DNA from: Epithemia pelagica
Taxonomy: Eukaryota > Bacillariophyta > Bacillariophyceae > Surirellales > Surirellaceae
Assembly (NCBI GenBank): GCA_946965045.2
Contig: OX337242.1
Span: forward strand, 1,612,001 to 1,676,000
DNA length: 64,000 nt
Direction: 5' to 3'
Shown: positions 1-9,646 of the stretch, one piece after another
Layout of the letters: the number at the start of each line of letters is the position of its first letter
Position numbering within the stretch: the first letter of the stretch is position 1
Notes under the pieces: model-generated
What the model was told of the DNA's origin: nothing
Database searches by the model: none
What the model saw: only the letters and a program-made list of their open reading frames with translations
Program-made: the position numbers and the translations under genes

Positions 1-183
1 CCCGGTCGGATCACTCCTAGATCCAAATATTACGCGGTGAAGACTCATTGGTTTCGTTCTCATTTGAGCGAACGACTTAAAATTGTCAAAGTGGATACGA
101 CCCAACAACGTGCCGATATCCTTACCAAAGGCCTCACCCAAGCGACCTTCGAAATCATTCGAAAACTGCTCTGTGGGTGGTGA
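1..183 (+). mobile_element. 3' end of Ty1/Copia retrotransposon pol (RNase H C-terminus), truncated by window edge
   Basis: Frame 1 is open from the first base to a TGA at 181-183 and reads as the last 60 residues of a Copia-type polyprotein. It contains the run HWFRSHLSERLKIVKVDTTQ, then the hallmark ADILTKGLT and the terminal LLCGW. Copia elements use this RNase H tail for reverse transcription of their RNA. The 5' part lies outside the window. A 3' LTR would be expected just after the stop, possibly starting at the TG at 180, but no second LTR is present for comparison, so its end cannot be fixed. Confidence 0.9.
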
Positions 184-480
184 GACGCCATTTCATTCCC
201 TTTTTCTTTTATTTTCATCACTACATTTACAATCTACTTACATGTTCTCATCCAAATGCTCGTCTGAGAGGGAGTGACAAGGGAGAGCGACCTAATGGTG
301 ACCCCTTAGCCCTACGTCAGACTCGCAATCGTCAGTGCCAAGTCAGTGCCAACGCACACCATATCTTTAGGCCCTACTCCATTTCGTAATACGTTTACTT
401 AGTCATAATTTTACAAACCATTCCCTTTTCACCTTTGTTGGTGTGAAAGTTAATTTCCTCTCTAACGTTTTCTTTTCCAG
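184..480. other. Possible 3' LTR plus 3' part of a host intron
   Basis: This stretch has no coding signal. It lies between the Copia stop and the metacaspase exon, so it probably holds the Copia 3' LTR and the end of an interrupted intron. Its right end (about 455-480) has a branch-point-like CTAAC, a pyrimidine tract and TTTTCCAG, a convincing splice acceptor for the exon that follows. Confidence 0.4.
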
Positions 481-793
481 GACACGGATGCAAGATCCAC
501 GATGACGATATCGGAGAAGAGGACGACGGATTTGATGAGGCTCTTGTCCCTGTTGACTACAATACTGCAGGACTGGTCCGCGATGATGACCTATTGGAAA
601 TTGTCATCAAGCCTTTGCCCGAAGGCTGCAGTTTGGTTTGCCTCTACGACTGCTGCCATTCTGGAACTATCCTTGATCTTCCCTATCTTTTAAGCCCAAC
701 GGGAAAATGGAAGAAATGGAAATTGATGAGCCATTTGATTTCAAGAAACTTCTCGGTAAATTCGGGCAAGTGTTGGATGGATTTTTTGACTAG
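481..793 (+). pseudogene. Metacaspase 3' exon fragment with a frameshift
   Basis: After the acceptor AG at 479-480 the frame starting GHG reads as a type I metacaspase p20 core. It has the catalytic-His motif GHG (about 484-490), GFDEALVPVDYNTAG, then the catalytic-Cys motif DCCHSG followed by TILDLPY (about 645-685). Metacaspases are Arg/Lys-specific cysteine peptidases of protist cell death and stress. Right after DLPYL the frame becomes unlike the family, but the next frame continues with a typical FKPNGKMEEMEIDEPFDF-like tail to a TAG at 791-793. A one-base loss in the T run at 688-691 would explain this. The 5' exon(s) are missing and Copia lies immediately upstream, so this looks like a disrupted gene copy. 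A sequencing error in the T run is the alternative for the frameshift, but not for the missing 5' half. Confidence 0.8.
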
Positions 794-953
794 TTAGAAC
801 ATGTTCGCCAACCAACAGAGCCATACTTGATGACCATACAGCACATTGCTCCCATCGAAAGATGATATATTTATAGATTCAATTATAGCAGTACTCTGAC
901 GCGTTCTTGTCAACATCTAAAACGCCTGCTTCTGATGAGAATGAATGTGTCGG

Positions 954-1976
954 CTAAAACGGCGCCCAAGTATCCTTTGGGAACTGTGATTTTTTGGGCT
1001 TTTGCCAACGCTCTGATGGGCTCAACTGCTGGTCAGGCCCATAAATCCGAGATCCGCTGCGGCGTCCACCTCGTCCGTATAGCCACAGCACCAAGTTCGA
1101 CCGCTCGCCGCTTGTAATGGGTAAGGCAGCATATGGAATCGCCCCGAGATGCATTACAGCCACACCAGGAGCAAAATTAACTGTATTCTTCTTGCCTGTC
1201 TCGGGATCCACAAAATACAGTGACGACCCAGAATATTCCTCTTGACCGTTCGGGAGATTTAAGTTGATGTTGAGCGTGAGTGACGATCCATCCGAATGCT
1301 GTCGAATGGATTGGTCCTTGTTGGGTTGATACTGAATAGAGAATCCGAAGGTCTCCGAGTCGTCTTCAGGACGAACAAACTCTGGATAGAACAGTCTTCC
1401 CAAAGGTCGCATGTACGAATCCATCAAGTCATGGTAAAAGTATTGAAATTTTGGCATGGCGAGGTATCCGTTTGATCGTGGGTCGAGCATAAAGCCTTTT
1501 CGGTTGAGAACAATGCCATAGGGAGGTCGAAGGGGAATACCAGATTCGCCTGCCTTGTCCAGGTACTCCCTGATAATATGAAGCTTGGTTGGGTCAAAGA
1601 ACTGGCACTGATAAACACCGGGAGACACTTCTTTCCATAAATCCATGACGGCATCTTCTTTGGAGGGGTCGGCCCACGCGTCTTGAATCGCTTTGCGCAG
1701 AGCAGGATGGTAGACAGAGCTATCGAGAGCCGGAAGAGATTTTGCCGCGTGGTCTCGTTCTTCCCATTCTGCCCAGCCCTTTTCCAACAACACCTCATTG
1801 TCGCCCCAGAATTTGTAGACCTTCATGTCTCTGCGAAGCATCTCTTCGCGAGATGGCATCTCTAGCCTACGCGCCTGTTCCAAAAAGGTGGGTGAGGATG
1901 ATAGTGACATTGCTGTGCGAATGCCAGAAATTGTGGAGAACGACAACACACAGAGTCGTTGAAGTCGAAGCTGCAT
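954..1976 (-). CDS. 2-oxoglutarate/Fe(II)-dependent dioxygenase family protein
   Basis: The product is about 340 aa. The C-terminal half has the double-stranded beta-helix signature of 2OG-Fe(II) oxygenases: an H-x-D iron-binding pair in RQHSDGSSLTLNINLN (around residue 226), then a distal His in MHLGAIPYAALPI (around residue 275). A following Arg in TSGERSNLVLWLYG probably binds the 2OG carboxylate. Family members hydroxylate proteins or small molecules; the substrate is unknown. The ATG at 1976 (MQLRLQRLCVLSF...) gives a weakly hydrophobic leader. An upstream in-frame ATG at 2183 adds 69 residues of non-protein-like sequence, and an internal ATG at 1910 (MSLSSSPTF) is also possible. The domain call is firm and the N-terminus is not. 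Confidence 0.82.
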   Translation of the reverse strand: MQLRLQRLCVLSFSTISGIRTAMSLSSSPTFLEQARRLEMPSREEMLRRDMKVYKFWGDNEVLLEKGWAEWEERDHAAKSLPALDSSVYHPALRKAIQDAWADPSKEDAVMDLWKEVSPGVYQCQFFDPTKLHIIREYLDKAGESGIPLRPPYGIVLNRKGFMLDPRSNGYLAMPKFQYFYHDLMDSYMRPLGRLFYPEFVRPEDDSETFGFSIQYQPNKDQSIRQHSDGSSLTLNINLNLPNGQEEYSGSSLYFVDPETGKKNTVNFAPGVAVMHLGAIPYAALPITSGERSNLVLWLYGRGGRRSGSRIYGPDQQLSPSERWQKPKKSQFPKDTWAPF

Positions 1977-2390
1977 TTGGGTGGTGCAGAACAATTCGCT
2001 GTGATTTTGATTTTGTGAGAGCAAATGAGAAAATGAGAGCGAAGGTTCTGTGGCGTGCCGTTTTCTGTACCGTTCACGTAAAAATCTACAGATTTGTACT
2101 TTGTGGCTTATAGTGCCCGAAGAGCACAAATGAACTCTCGCGTTATCGTTGCCGTGTACGTAGAAATGCACGGAGAAGTACATTTTGGTCTACAGTTCAT
2201 TTGGATCATAGCTGAACGAAAGAGAAGCATCGGTCTCGGTTGGGGTAGCCCACATAGAGTAATAACGTTGCTAGAGAAAATCTTTTGAGAATATCTTTTG
2301 AGAATGGATCATCGACTCATCTTGCTTTTGCTGAACATCATAATGTCCTCCTAAGGAACGGAATACTCAATAACGTCGTTGTTACATGAC
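1977..2390. other. Intergenic, upstream of the oxygenase and 3' of the next gene
   Basis: It holds the oxygenase 5' region and the 3' flank of the minus-strand gene at 2391. I see no additional gene, repeat or structured element. Confidence 0.5.
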
Positions 2391-3239
2391 TTAGCCGGAT
2401 CCAATACTAGCAAGTTCCTGTTGCTGTTTCATCTGCATCATCTGCAGCTGTCGACCAACCGTTGGATTTTCAGAATGTGCCTTGACGCTATGCTCAAATT
2501 GTGCCATGCTCACTCCTACTGCCTTTAATGCTTCTTCTCCTGCAGATTGTCCCTTTTCTGAAAATTCCAGGTTGAGATGGTGCTGTACGACTGGGCTCTT
2601 CAAATCTTTTCCTTCTGCCTTGAACTGGGCCACCAGTTCTTTCATTCTGCTCGTCAAACTATCAAAGTAAACTTGAGACACCTCCACCAGTCGTTCCGCT
2701 GAGAGTGTTTCGGGAGGAGGGACTTGTTCGGCTTGTTTTCCTGGGCGCCAGCCACTGTGTTCTTCGTTGGATATATTCTCCCAAAACTTTTGGAAACGAT
2801 TGACCGCTGTCTTCAGAGCAGGGTGGTCGTCTTCATTCTCAAGAAACTCCCATGTTGCTTCTTCCAGACAATCATAATCCATTCCAAATTCCTCTAGAAT
2901 CATCTTTTGTTTGGTAGCCAAAGCACGTTCCATTTCTCCACGCAGCATGGCCCGCAATTGTGCTTCTGGAATATTCTGCCCTGCCATTTGAATGGCCTGA
3001 ATCTGTTGCAATAACTGGCCAAAGATGGCCTGCATCTCTCGAAACAAGCGATCAAAGATCTTGGTGACTTCTTCCACCGTAATGTAGTCGCCTCCATCCT
3101 CATCCTCGTCAATATCCGTCACTACGACAAGTGCGTCGCTTCCTTTCGTGCTGCTGCGTCCGGAGAAGGCCCAGTATCCGAGTCCAGCCACAAGGGCTGC
3201 AGAACCAGCTAGAATGAGAGGACTGGCTGTTGTTGACAT
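2391..3239 (-). CDS. Membrane-anchored protein of unknown function
   Basis: The product is 282 aa. The start at 3239 (MSTTASPLIL...) is chosen because it immediately precedes one hydrophobic segment (about residues 6-25, LILAGSAALVAGLGYWAF); the reading frame extends further upstream without protein-like sequence. After an acidic DIDEDEDGGDY stretch the rest is helical and charged, with Gln/Met-rich helices (EMQAIFGQLLQQIQAIQMAGQ; MMQMKQQQELA at the C-terminus). This suggests an N-terminally anchored cytosolic helical protein. I do not recognise the family. Only 227 bp separate it from the divergent gene at 3467, so the two probably share a promoter region. Confidence 0.7.
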   Translation of the reverse strand: MSTTASPLILAGSAALVAGLGYWAFSGRSSTKGSDALVVVTDIDEDEDGGDYITVEEVTKIFDRLFREMQAIFGQLLQQIQAIQMAGQNIPEAQLRAMLRGEMERALATKQKMILEEFGMDYDCLEEATWEFLENEDDHPALKTAVNRFQKFWENISNEEHSGWRPGKQAEQVPPPETLSAERLVEVSQVYFDSLTSRMKELVAQFKAEGKDLKSPVVQHHLNLEFSEKGQSAGEEALKAVGVSMAQFEHSVKAHSENPTVGRQLQMMQMKQQQELASIGSG

Positions 3240-3466
3240 TCTTACACTATGCTCCCTTCGAAATGATCTATCTGAACAGAATGGAATGATGCGGTAGATG
3301 AAGCGTGGGGGGAACGTCTGCTCTGCCGTCTGTCTGTCGACCTTTCCTCGACGATGGACCACAACCACAACGCCGGCAAACGTTTGCGAAGAGCCATCGG
3401 CCATGTCCATCAGAAAGAAGAATCCACTGAATTAAGACGCACCCGCTCCCACGAAGAAGATCTATC

Positions 3467-3838
3467 ATGGCAACCAGTCGTCGTCGTGCAGCCGTTGCAG
3501 ATGCTCAAATGCTTGTCCGAGCACTAGAAGACCAAGACAATCATCAAGGAAGCTCCACATCCTCATCGGTTTCGGAACTGGCTTTGCAAGAATTGGAAGG
3601 GTTGTCGGCGGGCCAAGTGGCAGATCTCGTGCAACTCCAACGCGATCAGCAAAACCAGCAGTCGCTGCCTCAACCAAAAGACATTGCAACGTACGAGAAA
3701 CCTCTCGATCCATTTCTCTTTCACATCCAACAAGAACGAGCTCCAGTGGAGCCAGGTCGCTTGGACAGCCGTGTCCGTTCGCTTCAACAACACCTTGCTG
3801 ACATCTATCAACCACCCAAGCTTGATCCCAATCACTGA
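3467..3838 (+). CDS. Small hypothetical protein
   Basis: The product is 123 aa. The start ATCATGG is a good eukaryotic context. The sequence begins basic (MATSRRRAAVADAQMLVRAL), has a Ser-rich linker, then a helical Gln-rich middle (DLVQLQRDQQNQQ). It ends in a segment with a regular helical look (RLDSRVRSLQQHLADIYQPP). No transmembrane segment or known domain is visible. It diverges from the gene ending at 3239. The coding call rests on a clean single ORF with ordinary codon use and a good start, plus its place in a gap otherwise without genes. Confidence 0.6.
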   Translation: MATSRRRAAVADAQMLVRALEDQDNHQGSSTSSSVSELALQELEGLSAGQVADLVQLQRDQQNQQSLPQPKDIATYEKPLDPFLFHIQQERAPVEPGRLDSRVRSLQQHLADIYQPPKLDPNH

Positions 3839-4096
3839 ACCCTAGAGATTCCTTATTTACGCTTAGTTTACCGCGCACAACGGTGTACTACCACCGTTTG
3901 GCCAACTAAGTGCATTGGCTGGATGAAGGTCTCGTAAGTGGGAAATTCACCCAAACATGATGCGATGATCATTTGTATGCTGAAATTCCGAGTGCAGGAG
4001 GTACTCGAGGTCATCTGATTCTGATATCAGGGGCTCATGCAAGTACTTGTGTCCGATCCTCTTACATCGGTTCCCTTTGTCGTTGAAGGACGAATC

Positions 4097-5502
4097 TTAC
4101 CACCACTCTCTTGGTGGGTCCTCTCGAGTCCATTCAATGTTATATCCAATCATGGCTTCCACAGTCCAATTTAGGTGCAGCCGAACGTGTTTGGCAAATT
4201 CAGGGGTAACGAACCTTGTCTTTTTGGGTTGTCGAACTTGAGTCGGATGAGGCTGGCAATCCGGAACGACACCTGTCCATTGTTGAATGCGTCGCAGCAA
4301 ATTTTGTGTTCCCGTACGCAGCAAATACTCGTATTGAACAGCCCACACATCTGCAACATTGGGGAACTTGCGAACGGACAAAAAGTTGCGAATCTTGTCG
4401 CTGCGAAGTTCCAGAATATTGGCGTAAGGTAAACCGCTTCCATCATTGCGCATTTCATAAAAGGGCTGGTGTTCGGAGTATCGAATGGTATGATTGTAGT
4501 TCGAATGGGGTAACGGTTCCTTCACACAACTCACAATGTCTCGATAGGTGAAATCTTCTTGGCATGGTATCAATGATTCGTCGTTGATGCCTTTCCGTCG
4601 AGCTTGTTCTCGTACCTCCAAGTCTTCTCCGACGCGTTCCATGGTCCATTCTTTAGTCAGAAAAATCTGCCAGTCGTTGTCGGAGTTGCGTGATTCGAGA
4701 TCAGCATTCTTCATGGTCCGCAAATGTTGTGGAGAATGATGCGGAACACGCTCCATGGCCTTGAGCCAATCGTACGGGTTCCGAAACTGCGCAATTACCA
4801 ATGTGTCATGCTTGTATCTTGTCGAATCATCGAGCTGAAACCAATGCTTGTATCGAGTGAAGCTGTTGGTTACCTTGATCTCGTGGCCAAAACATTGCTT
4901 TAAGTGACTGAAAAAAACCAGTGATAAACGAAATCATTATTGCAACAATGTAACATGAAGAAGTAGAAACCAGTAACAAATGAGTTCAAATCTCGTAGCA
5001 CAGACATTCACCCAAGAAGCGTTTTCACATACTCAAAGGTCCATCGAGTTCCACTGTTTCTCTCGCCCAACACGCTTATTTGGAGAATGGGTTTGTTGAT
5101 GTATCGATATTGCTTTCCCTTCGGTTTCATCTGACCGATCGTCTCGTCAACCCGTGTTGATTTGACATCGATATCAACGTGTCCGGCTGGATTCTTCGAC
5201 AGTTCTTCGTCGACAGTGTGTTGTTCGGTGTTGGGTGGATTATCAGGACTTTTCCTATGAATATCAGATTCCACCTTGGCATAATTGGTGTGATGTTCAT
5301 TGGATGTGTAGTTCAGAGATGCATAGCGACTTGTGCGTTCCTCTTCCACGTTGGACAGCCGTTTCAACCAAGTTAAGGACGTCTGCGCAACAAGCAACAA
5401 AACGAGACACAACGTGCACAACACAACCAAAAAGACCAATTTTCTGTTTGGTGCTTTCATCCCAGAGCGTGCTTGCGAGATGCCATGAAGTCGTGAAGCC
5501 AT
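4097..5502 (-). CDS. Sulfotransferase-like type II membrane protein (2 exons)
   Basis: The exons are complement(4097..4907, 5012..5502), giving 433 aa. Exon 1 starts at 5502 with a short cytosolic N-terminus and one transmembrane anchor (about residues 21-42, LVFLVVLCTLCLVLLLVAQ), then a Ser/Asn-rich stem. It ends in ISVLGERNSGTRW, matching the 5'-phosphosulfate-binding loop (GxRxSGTxW) of sulfotransferases. The 104-bp intron has donor GTGAAT and acceptor TTTTTTCAG. Splicing restores ...KTLLG-HLKQCFGHEIKV... in frame. Exon 2 contains TLVIAQFRNPYDW, like the 3'-phosphate-binding RxPxxW region of the family. Topology fits a Golgi-resident carbohydrate or protein sulfotransferase; the substrate is unknown. 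Confidence 0.78.
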
Positions 5503-6079
5503 CGAATGAGGAGGATGCTTGGTTTTTCTCGTTCGATCGACGCGTCGGGAAATTGAAAGAGGACCTTCTTTTGTTCTAGCTCATTGAGAGATGGACCTTC
5601 AAAGATGGTGAAATGTGAGAGGGCTGATGGGCGATGGCGGATGGCGGGGAGCAACGCAAGCCGCACAAAGACTCGCGCCTGGCTCGGCATGGGCGCTGCT
5701 GCTCCGTTTGAGCATGCGCGTGTGCCTTCGGTCCCTCTACTAGAGCTAGCTCTAAGAACATCTTCAACTCGTCTACCTCTAACCAACTCCTACCAAACGC
5801 AAACTCCTCGTACTAGGAACACGATGATATTTCTTTGATGATTGGACGTTCCATTTCGAACTTGCTTGAGGATACTATCTAAGTTATCCTGCGCTGCTAG
5901 ACTCAATCGGCTACGTCCAAAGCTTATGAGGTAACACGAGCAGTAGAGATTCCGATCTGTGTGCAGAATTCATTAACAACCCCTTAGTACTTAGTACAGG
6001 GCATGATTAAATGAGGACTTCATCGAGTCTTCAAGCATCATGGCTGAGAAAGGTGCCTTGTGTTAAGCTGTGAATCCCA
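5503..6079. other. Intergenic
   Basis: It holds the sulfotransferase-like gene's 5' region and the 3' flank of the PfkB gene. A plus-strand open stretch at 5584-5838 starts at TTG and has no protein character. I see nothing else. Confidence 0.5.
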
Positions 6080-7633
6080 TCATGGCGGCTGTTCGTCATC
6101 ATTTAGCAGTCGGAATGGTGTCAAGAGATGACTGATACTAGCCCGTACCGAAGCTGCGTCCTCACCCAGTTTGTCATTCACCATAGCGGCAGTGGGTAAA
6201 GTCGCTTGGGCACCAGGACCTTGCAATTTACATCCCGCCACCCAAGTACCAAAGGCTAAGCACTGTGACGCCGTAGTTTCAATAGTGGAGCTGGGGGACA
6301 TACCACACAAGGCCGCCAAATATCCCCCAATCAAGGCATCGCCTGATCCAGTAGTGTCGACAATTGCCACATGTTCTATGACGCCCCGAGTTTGAATAAG
6401 ATAGGTAGCCGAGATTTTCTTAATCTCCAGGTTTCCTGAAGTGGATTGTTCGACGTACTGATGATTGACACGAAGGAGAAAGTCGTCACTGTCATCGTTC
6501 TCAACTCTCATGAAGACCAGTTGGTTTCTCGTCCCCTCCTCGTGCTCGTGAGACAAAGATTCAAAGGATTCACACAGAACATGAACCGATCCCATTTCTC
6601 CTTTGGTGACAATGACTTGTTTCTGCACTTGTGGAAACCATCGTGTAAGATACATGCTAGGTTTGAGCACATGGGCAAAAAACTCTTGTTCTTTCTTTGA
6701 AAGAGGCCCGTTCGAGTGATCCACAATCTCAGGATTCGACAAGGGTTGTCTTTGAAAGGTTGCCTCATTTTCATGGTTGAGTTTATTCAAGTACGTTTCA
6801 ATTTGGAGGGAATTCGTAAAGATATGTGTTGTGTACTGGAGCAATTCGTCCAGTGACTTGGTATTACGATCCTTTTCTACATCGAGCGACACTGGAATGC
6901 CCCTTTTCCGAGCCTCCTTGGCCATTTGTAAGGCCACGTCTGTGTGTCGTGCATCGGAATGAAAATGAATGACCTGGTCAAACAAGTCGTCCATTGACAT
7001 GCGTTCCAGATCGTTCACAGTCCATTCTCCACAAGTACCAGGTGTATGCAAACACGTTCGTGTATGCTCGGATTCCGACACTATAATCACCGTCACACCC
7101 GTGGTGGAATCTGGCTTCTGATTAAACAGAGGCGACGACAAGTCCACTCCAGAGCTTGTGAGTCCCTTTACCAGAGTATCACCAGCAGCATCGTCGCCAA
7201 CAATGGTCGCTAGTTGAACCTGAATGGTTCCATTGGTACCAGTGAATGCCTTTGCCGTCAGAATGCGGCCCATGGCGGTGGCACTGTTGGCGGCGTTGCC
7301 ACCCCCAATTTCATGGTACGATGTGGTTCGAATTTTTGAATCGGCCTCTGGATACGACGGCACGGCAAGAAGTCTATCTAGACCACAACTTCCAAGCACT
7401 AGGATTTTCTTGGTTGGTGTAGATATCGAGTCATGGTCTTGTTGTGCGGCGCTGGTAGTCGCCATGGGTTGGACGCACCGAGACAAGACGGCAACGTTGT
7501 TGGTCGATCCTCCAATCCGCGCAGGGCCTTGTCTTGAACGTGTGCCGAAATTGCTCCAAGCGGAGGCGTCCAGTGCCAGGACCAATACCAGCGTGAGTGA
7601 TAGCCGATGATGCCAGGTTCGAGTGAACCACAT
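6080..7633 (-). CDS. Plastid-targeted PfkB/ribokinase-family carbohydrate kinase
   Basis: The product is 517 aa. PfkB kinases phosphorylate sugars or nucleosides with ATP. The core begins near residue 73 (ILVLGSCGLDRLLAVPSYP). It has the substrate-site GGGNAANSATAMGR (about 110-123) and the C-terminal signature DTTGSGDALIGGYLAAL (about 425), including the anion-hole Gly residues and catalytic Asp. The start at 7633 is an ATG directly before a signal peptide (LSLTLVLVLALDASA). The predicted cleavage ASA^WSNFGTRSRQGP is an ASAFAP-type motif with Trp at +1 and a basic, Ser-containing transit region after it. Such bipartite leaders direct proteins to secondary plastids in diatoms. An upstream ATG at 7879 adds unlikely sequence and would overlap the divergent gene at 7907. 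Insertions of about 60 residues before the last motifs make it longer than typical 300-aa kinases. The exact substrate is not deducible. Confidence 0.87.
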   Translation of the reverse strand: MWFTRTWHHRLSLTLVLVLALDASAWSNFGTRSRQGPARIGGSTNNVAVLSRCVQPMATTSAAQQDHDSISTPTKKILVLGSCGLDRLLAVPSYPEADSKIRTTSYHEIGGGNAANSATAMGRILTAKAFTGTNGTIQVQLATIVGDDAAGDTLVKGLTSSGVDLSSPLFNQKPDSTTGVTVIIVSESEHTRTCLHTPGTCGEWTVNDLERMSMDDLFDQVIHFHSDARHTDVALQMAKEARKRGIPVSLDVEKDRNTKSLDELLQYTTHIFTNSLQIETYLNKLNHENEATFQRQPLSNPEIVDHSNGPLSKKEQEFFAHVLKPSMYLTRWFPQVQKQVIVTKGEMGSVHVLCESFESLSHEHEEGTRNQLVFMRVENDDSDDFLLRVNHQYVEQSTSGNLEIKKISATYLIQTRGVIEHVAIVDTTGSGDALIGGYLAALCGMSPSSTIETTASQCLAFGTWVAGCKLQGPGAQATLPTAAMVNDKLGEDAASVRASISHLLTPFRLLNDDEQPP

Positions 7634-7906
7634 CAAGAATAGTTCCTTGTCACGGAGCTCAAAAGTGAGACGACATATCTGTCGAAAGATTTGATGTTTG
7701 GTGCATGGTGCTGGTGCAGCTTCGAAGAATCGTCCCCAATTGGTCTTGATCAGGTCGGAAATCGGGACCAAATCGCGCGGGATGAAATGGCGGGAATCAA
7801 TGACTTCCGACCTTGCACGCGATCTTGAGATTTCGACGCGCGCGCCTCTCGCACTCCATCCATCGAGATTTTGACACAAAATCTCACATTGTCTTTACCA
7901 GACGCC
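7634..7906. promoter_or_regulatory. Short divergent intergenic region (candidate bidirectional promoter)
   Basis: A gap of 273 bp separates two divergent ATGs: the PfkB start at 7633 and the WPC-domain gene start at 7907. This is inferred from layout only; no TATA box or other element stands out. Confidence 0.35.
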
Positions 7907-9646
7907 ATGGAAAGAAGCGGATCAACCGAGACGACTGCGATCACGACACCTCCGCAAGGAACAAGCAAAAAAAGGTCCATAGTGGATGAGGAAGATCTCT
8001 GCGGCCAAGTGGAACTCGGTCTGAATAGGGTCCACTTGATGCTGGTTCCAGCCCCTCCAGAAGCTACAACCTTCTTTCCTCCGGCTCTCGGGCAACACAG
8101 CGGTGGTGCTTCCAATGGCAAGACCATTCTCTGGCCTTGCATCACAGTAGAAAACTCTGGTCAGCTCGAGTCGCTTCAAAATGAGTATCGTATCTTTGGA
8201 GACTCGGAACAAGACTATCAGCTAGCCTCTGTCCGTGTGATACAAGATTTGCTTCACCACGTGCTCTCGCACCCAAACGATGAGCAGAGGTACACCGAAC
8301 CATTGACTGTCTTGATTGGCCCACATTGTCTGGTGACGCAGGACCAACGTTCCTTTCAAGGTTTGAACAAGAAGAATTTGTTTCCCATGATGACATACCT
8401 AAGGCATTTTAATGCCCACTGTGGAAAAATCGACGGTGCCGTTGAAGCAGCCAAAGTTGTTACCAACATGGTCGACAAGATAAGGTCTCAAAGGAAGAAA
8501 GTTCCAAGGCTTACGGATTCCCCGAAAACTGCCGGAGAAGTACACCGTGATGTCGCAAGTCAGGCCATTGTCGTTTCTCCAGAATCCCAGTCCAAGGCTC
8601 CTCATGATCCAAAAAATCCTCCATCCGATCTTCCACCAATGGAACAGCAAAACGCTCGCGATGTTGATTCGTCTCAAGAAAAATCAAGTAGTAGCAACGA
8701 AAAAGAGACGACTCCCAATGCTTCGGTAGATACCAAGATGCCCCCGAATTCGACCGAGGCTCCCTCTGCCATTTTGGTGACTCCTGCCAGCAAGCGCGTC
8801 GAAGCAACCAATGCAGCTGCTCAAAGGCAAACTGAGTGTGATGCTTCGCAAGAGAAGAATGTCTCCTCAAGCACCGACTTGAACGGAACGAAGCCTATCG
8901 TCACTCCTCGAGAAGAAACCGCGACGCCTTGCGTCGTTTCGTCGCCTTCGAATCTTCCGTCACCATCTGCTTCAGATTCTTCCACCGGGAGTCCTGCATC
9001 CATCAGTTTTCCAGTCTCTTCCGCTACACATGCAACACAAGGACGACAATTTCGCTTTATTGGTACCCAAGAACCAAGTCACCCAACGTTTTCCCAAGTG
9101 CAACGTATATTCGAAAAGGGGGGATATTCTTTTGAAGATGATTTGTTCTGTCTTCCCGATGGGAATCCAAATCTCAACAAACACGCCTCAAAAGGTCATG
9201 AGTATTTTGAAAAAGAAGACGACTTTCGACAAAATTTGTGTCAGCGCGGCGTGGTTGACAGGGATTTGTGGAACGATTCCGACAAGACACTCATCCATCA
9301 ATGGGTTCGAATGGCGGTTATAAAGTCGGCCGATCTCAACTTTAATTTACCAACAGATGTTGTGGAGAACGAAATCTCGCCTTCTCAGACAATAAAACTT
9401 CTTTTAAAGATTGGATTCAAGTACGTCCGAAGCCCTTTTTCCGACGTTTTCTTGTACCCTGGCATTAAAACCTACAAAGCTGGAGTTGAAGGCATTACCC
9501 TGTTTGAAAAAGATATGGATTTACAGGATCATTTGGCTCGATATGGTTTGCCGAATAACTGCAAGTTTGACAAGATTTCGGTATCGGAACATGTTTCATT
9601 GGAGTACTTTCTGAGCAACGTCTTGACGGAATCGGTGACCTTGTAA
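7907..9646 (+). CDS. Unknown protein with one 'WPC...GPxC' domain and two C-terminal repeats
   Basis: The product is 579 aa. The ATG at 7907 (GACGCCATGG) is in an excellent context; the earlier in-frame codon at 7871 is TTG. Residues about 72-165 form a domain with KTILWPCITVENSGQLESL, EYRIFGDSEQD and LTVLIGPHCLVTQDQRSF. The same domain occurs twice in the next gene. Residues about 180-370 are Ser/Pro/Glu-rich and probably disordered. The C-terminus has two related units (about 390-450 and 487-560), each with a hydrophobic heptad-like start, a Gly-Tyr/Phe strand, a LPDG or YPG turn and a K/H-G-x-E-Y/G-F-like end (for example GGYSFEDDLFCLPDG and GFKYVRSPFSDVFLYPG). They resemble an expanded diatom repeat found beside chromatin and signalling domains, but I cannot name it. 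No membrane segment. Confidence 0.78.
   Translation: MERSGSTETTAITTPPQGTSKKRSIVDEEDLCGQVELGLNRVHLMLVPAPPEATTFFPPALGQHSGGASNGKTILWPCITVENSGQLESLQNEYRIFGDSEQDYQLASVRVIQDLLHHVLSHPNDEQRYTEPLTVLIGPHCLVTQDQRSFQGLNKKNLFPMMTYLRHFNAHCGKIDGAVEAAKVVTNMVDKIRSQRKKVPRLTDSPKTAGEVHRDVASQAIVVSPESQSKAPHDPKNPPSDLPPMEQQNARDVDSSQEKSSSSNEKETTPNASVDTKMPPNSTEAPSAILVTPASKRVEATNAAAQRQTECDASQEKNVSSSTDLNGTKPIVTPREETATPCVVSSPSNLPSPSASDSSTGSPASISFPVSSATHATQGRQFRFIGTQEPSHPTFSQVQRIFEKGGYSFEDDLFCLPDGNPNLNKHASKGHEYFEKEDDFRQNLCQRGVVDRDLWNDSDKTLIHQWVRMAVIKSADLNFNLPTDVVENEISPSQTIKLLLKIGFKYVRSPFSDVFLYPGIKTYKAGVEGITLFEKDMDLQDHLARYGLPNNCKFDKISVSEHVSLEYFLSNVLTESVTL

Noticed and set aside
1977-2183. N-terminal extension of the 2OG oxygenase from an ATG at 2183
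   Set aside because: The added 69 residues have no signal peptide or domain, and look like translated upstream sequence.
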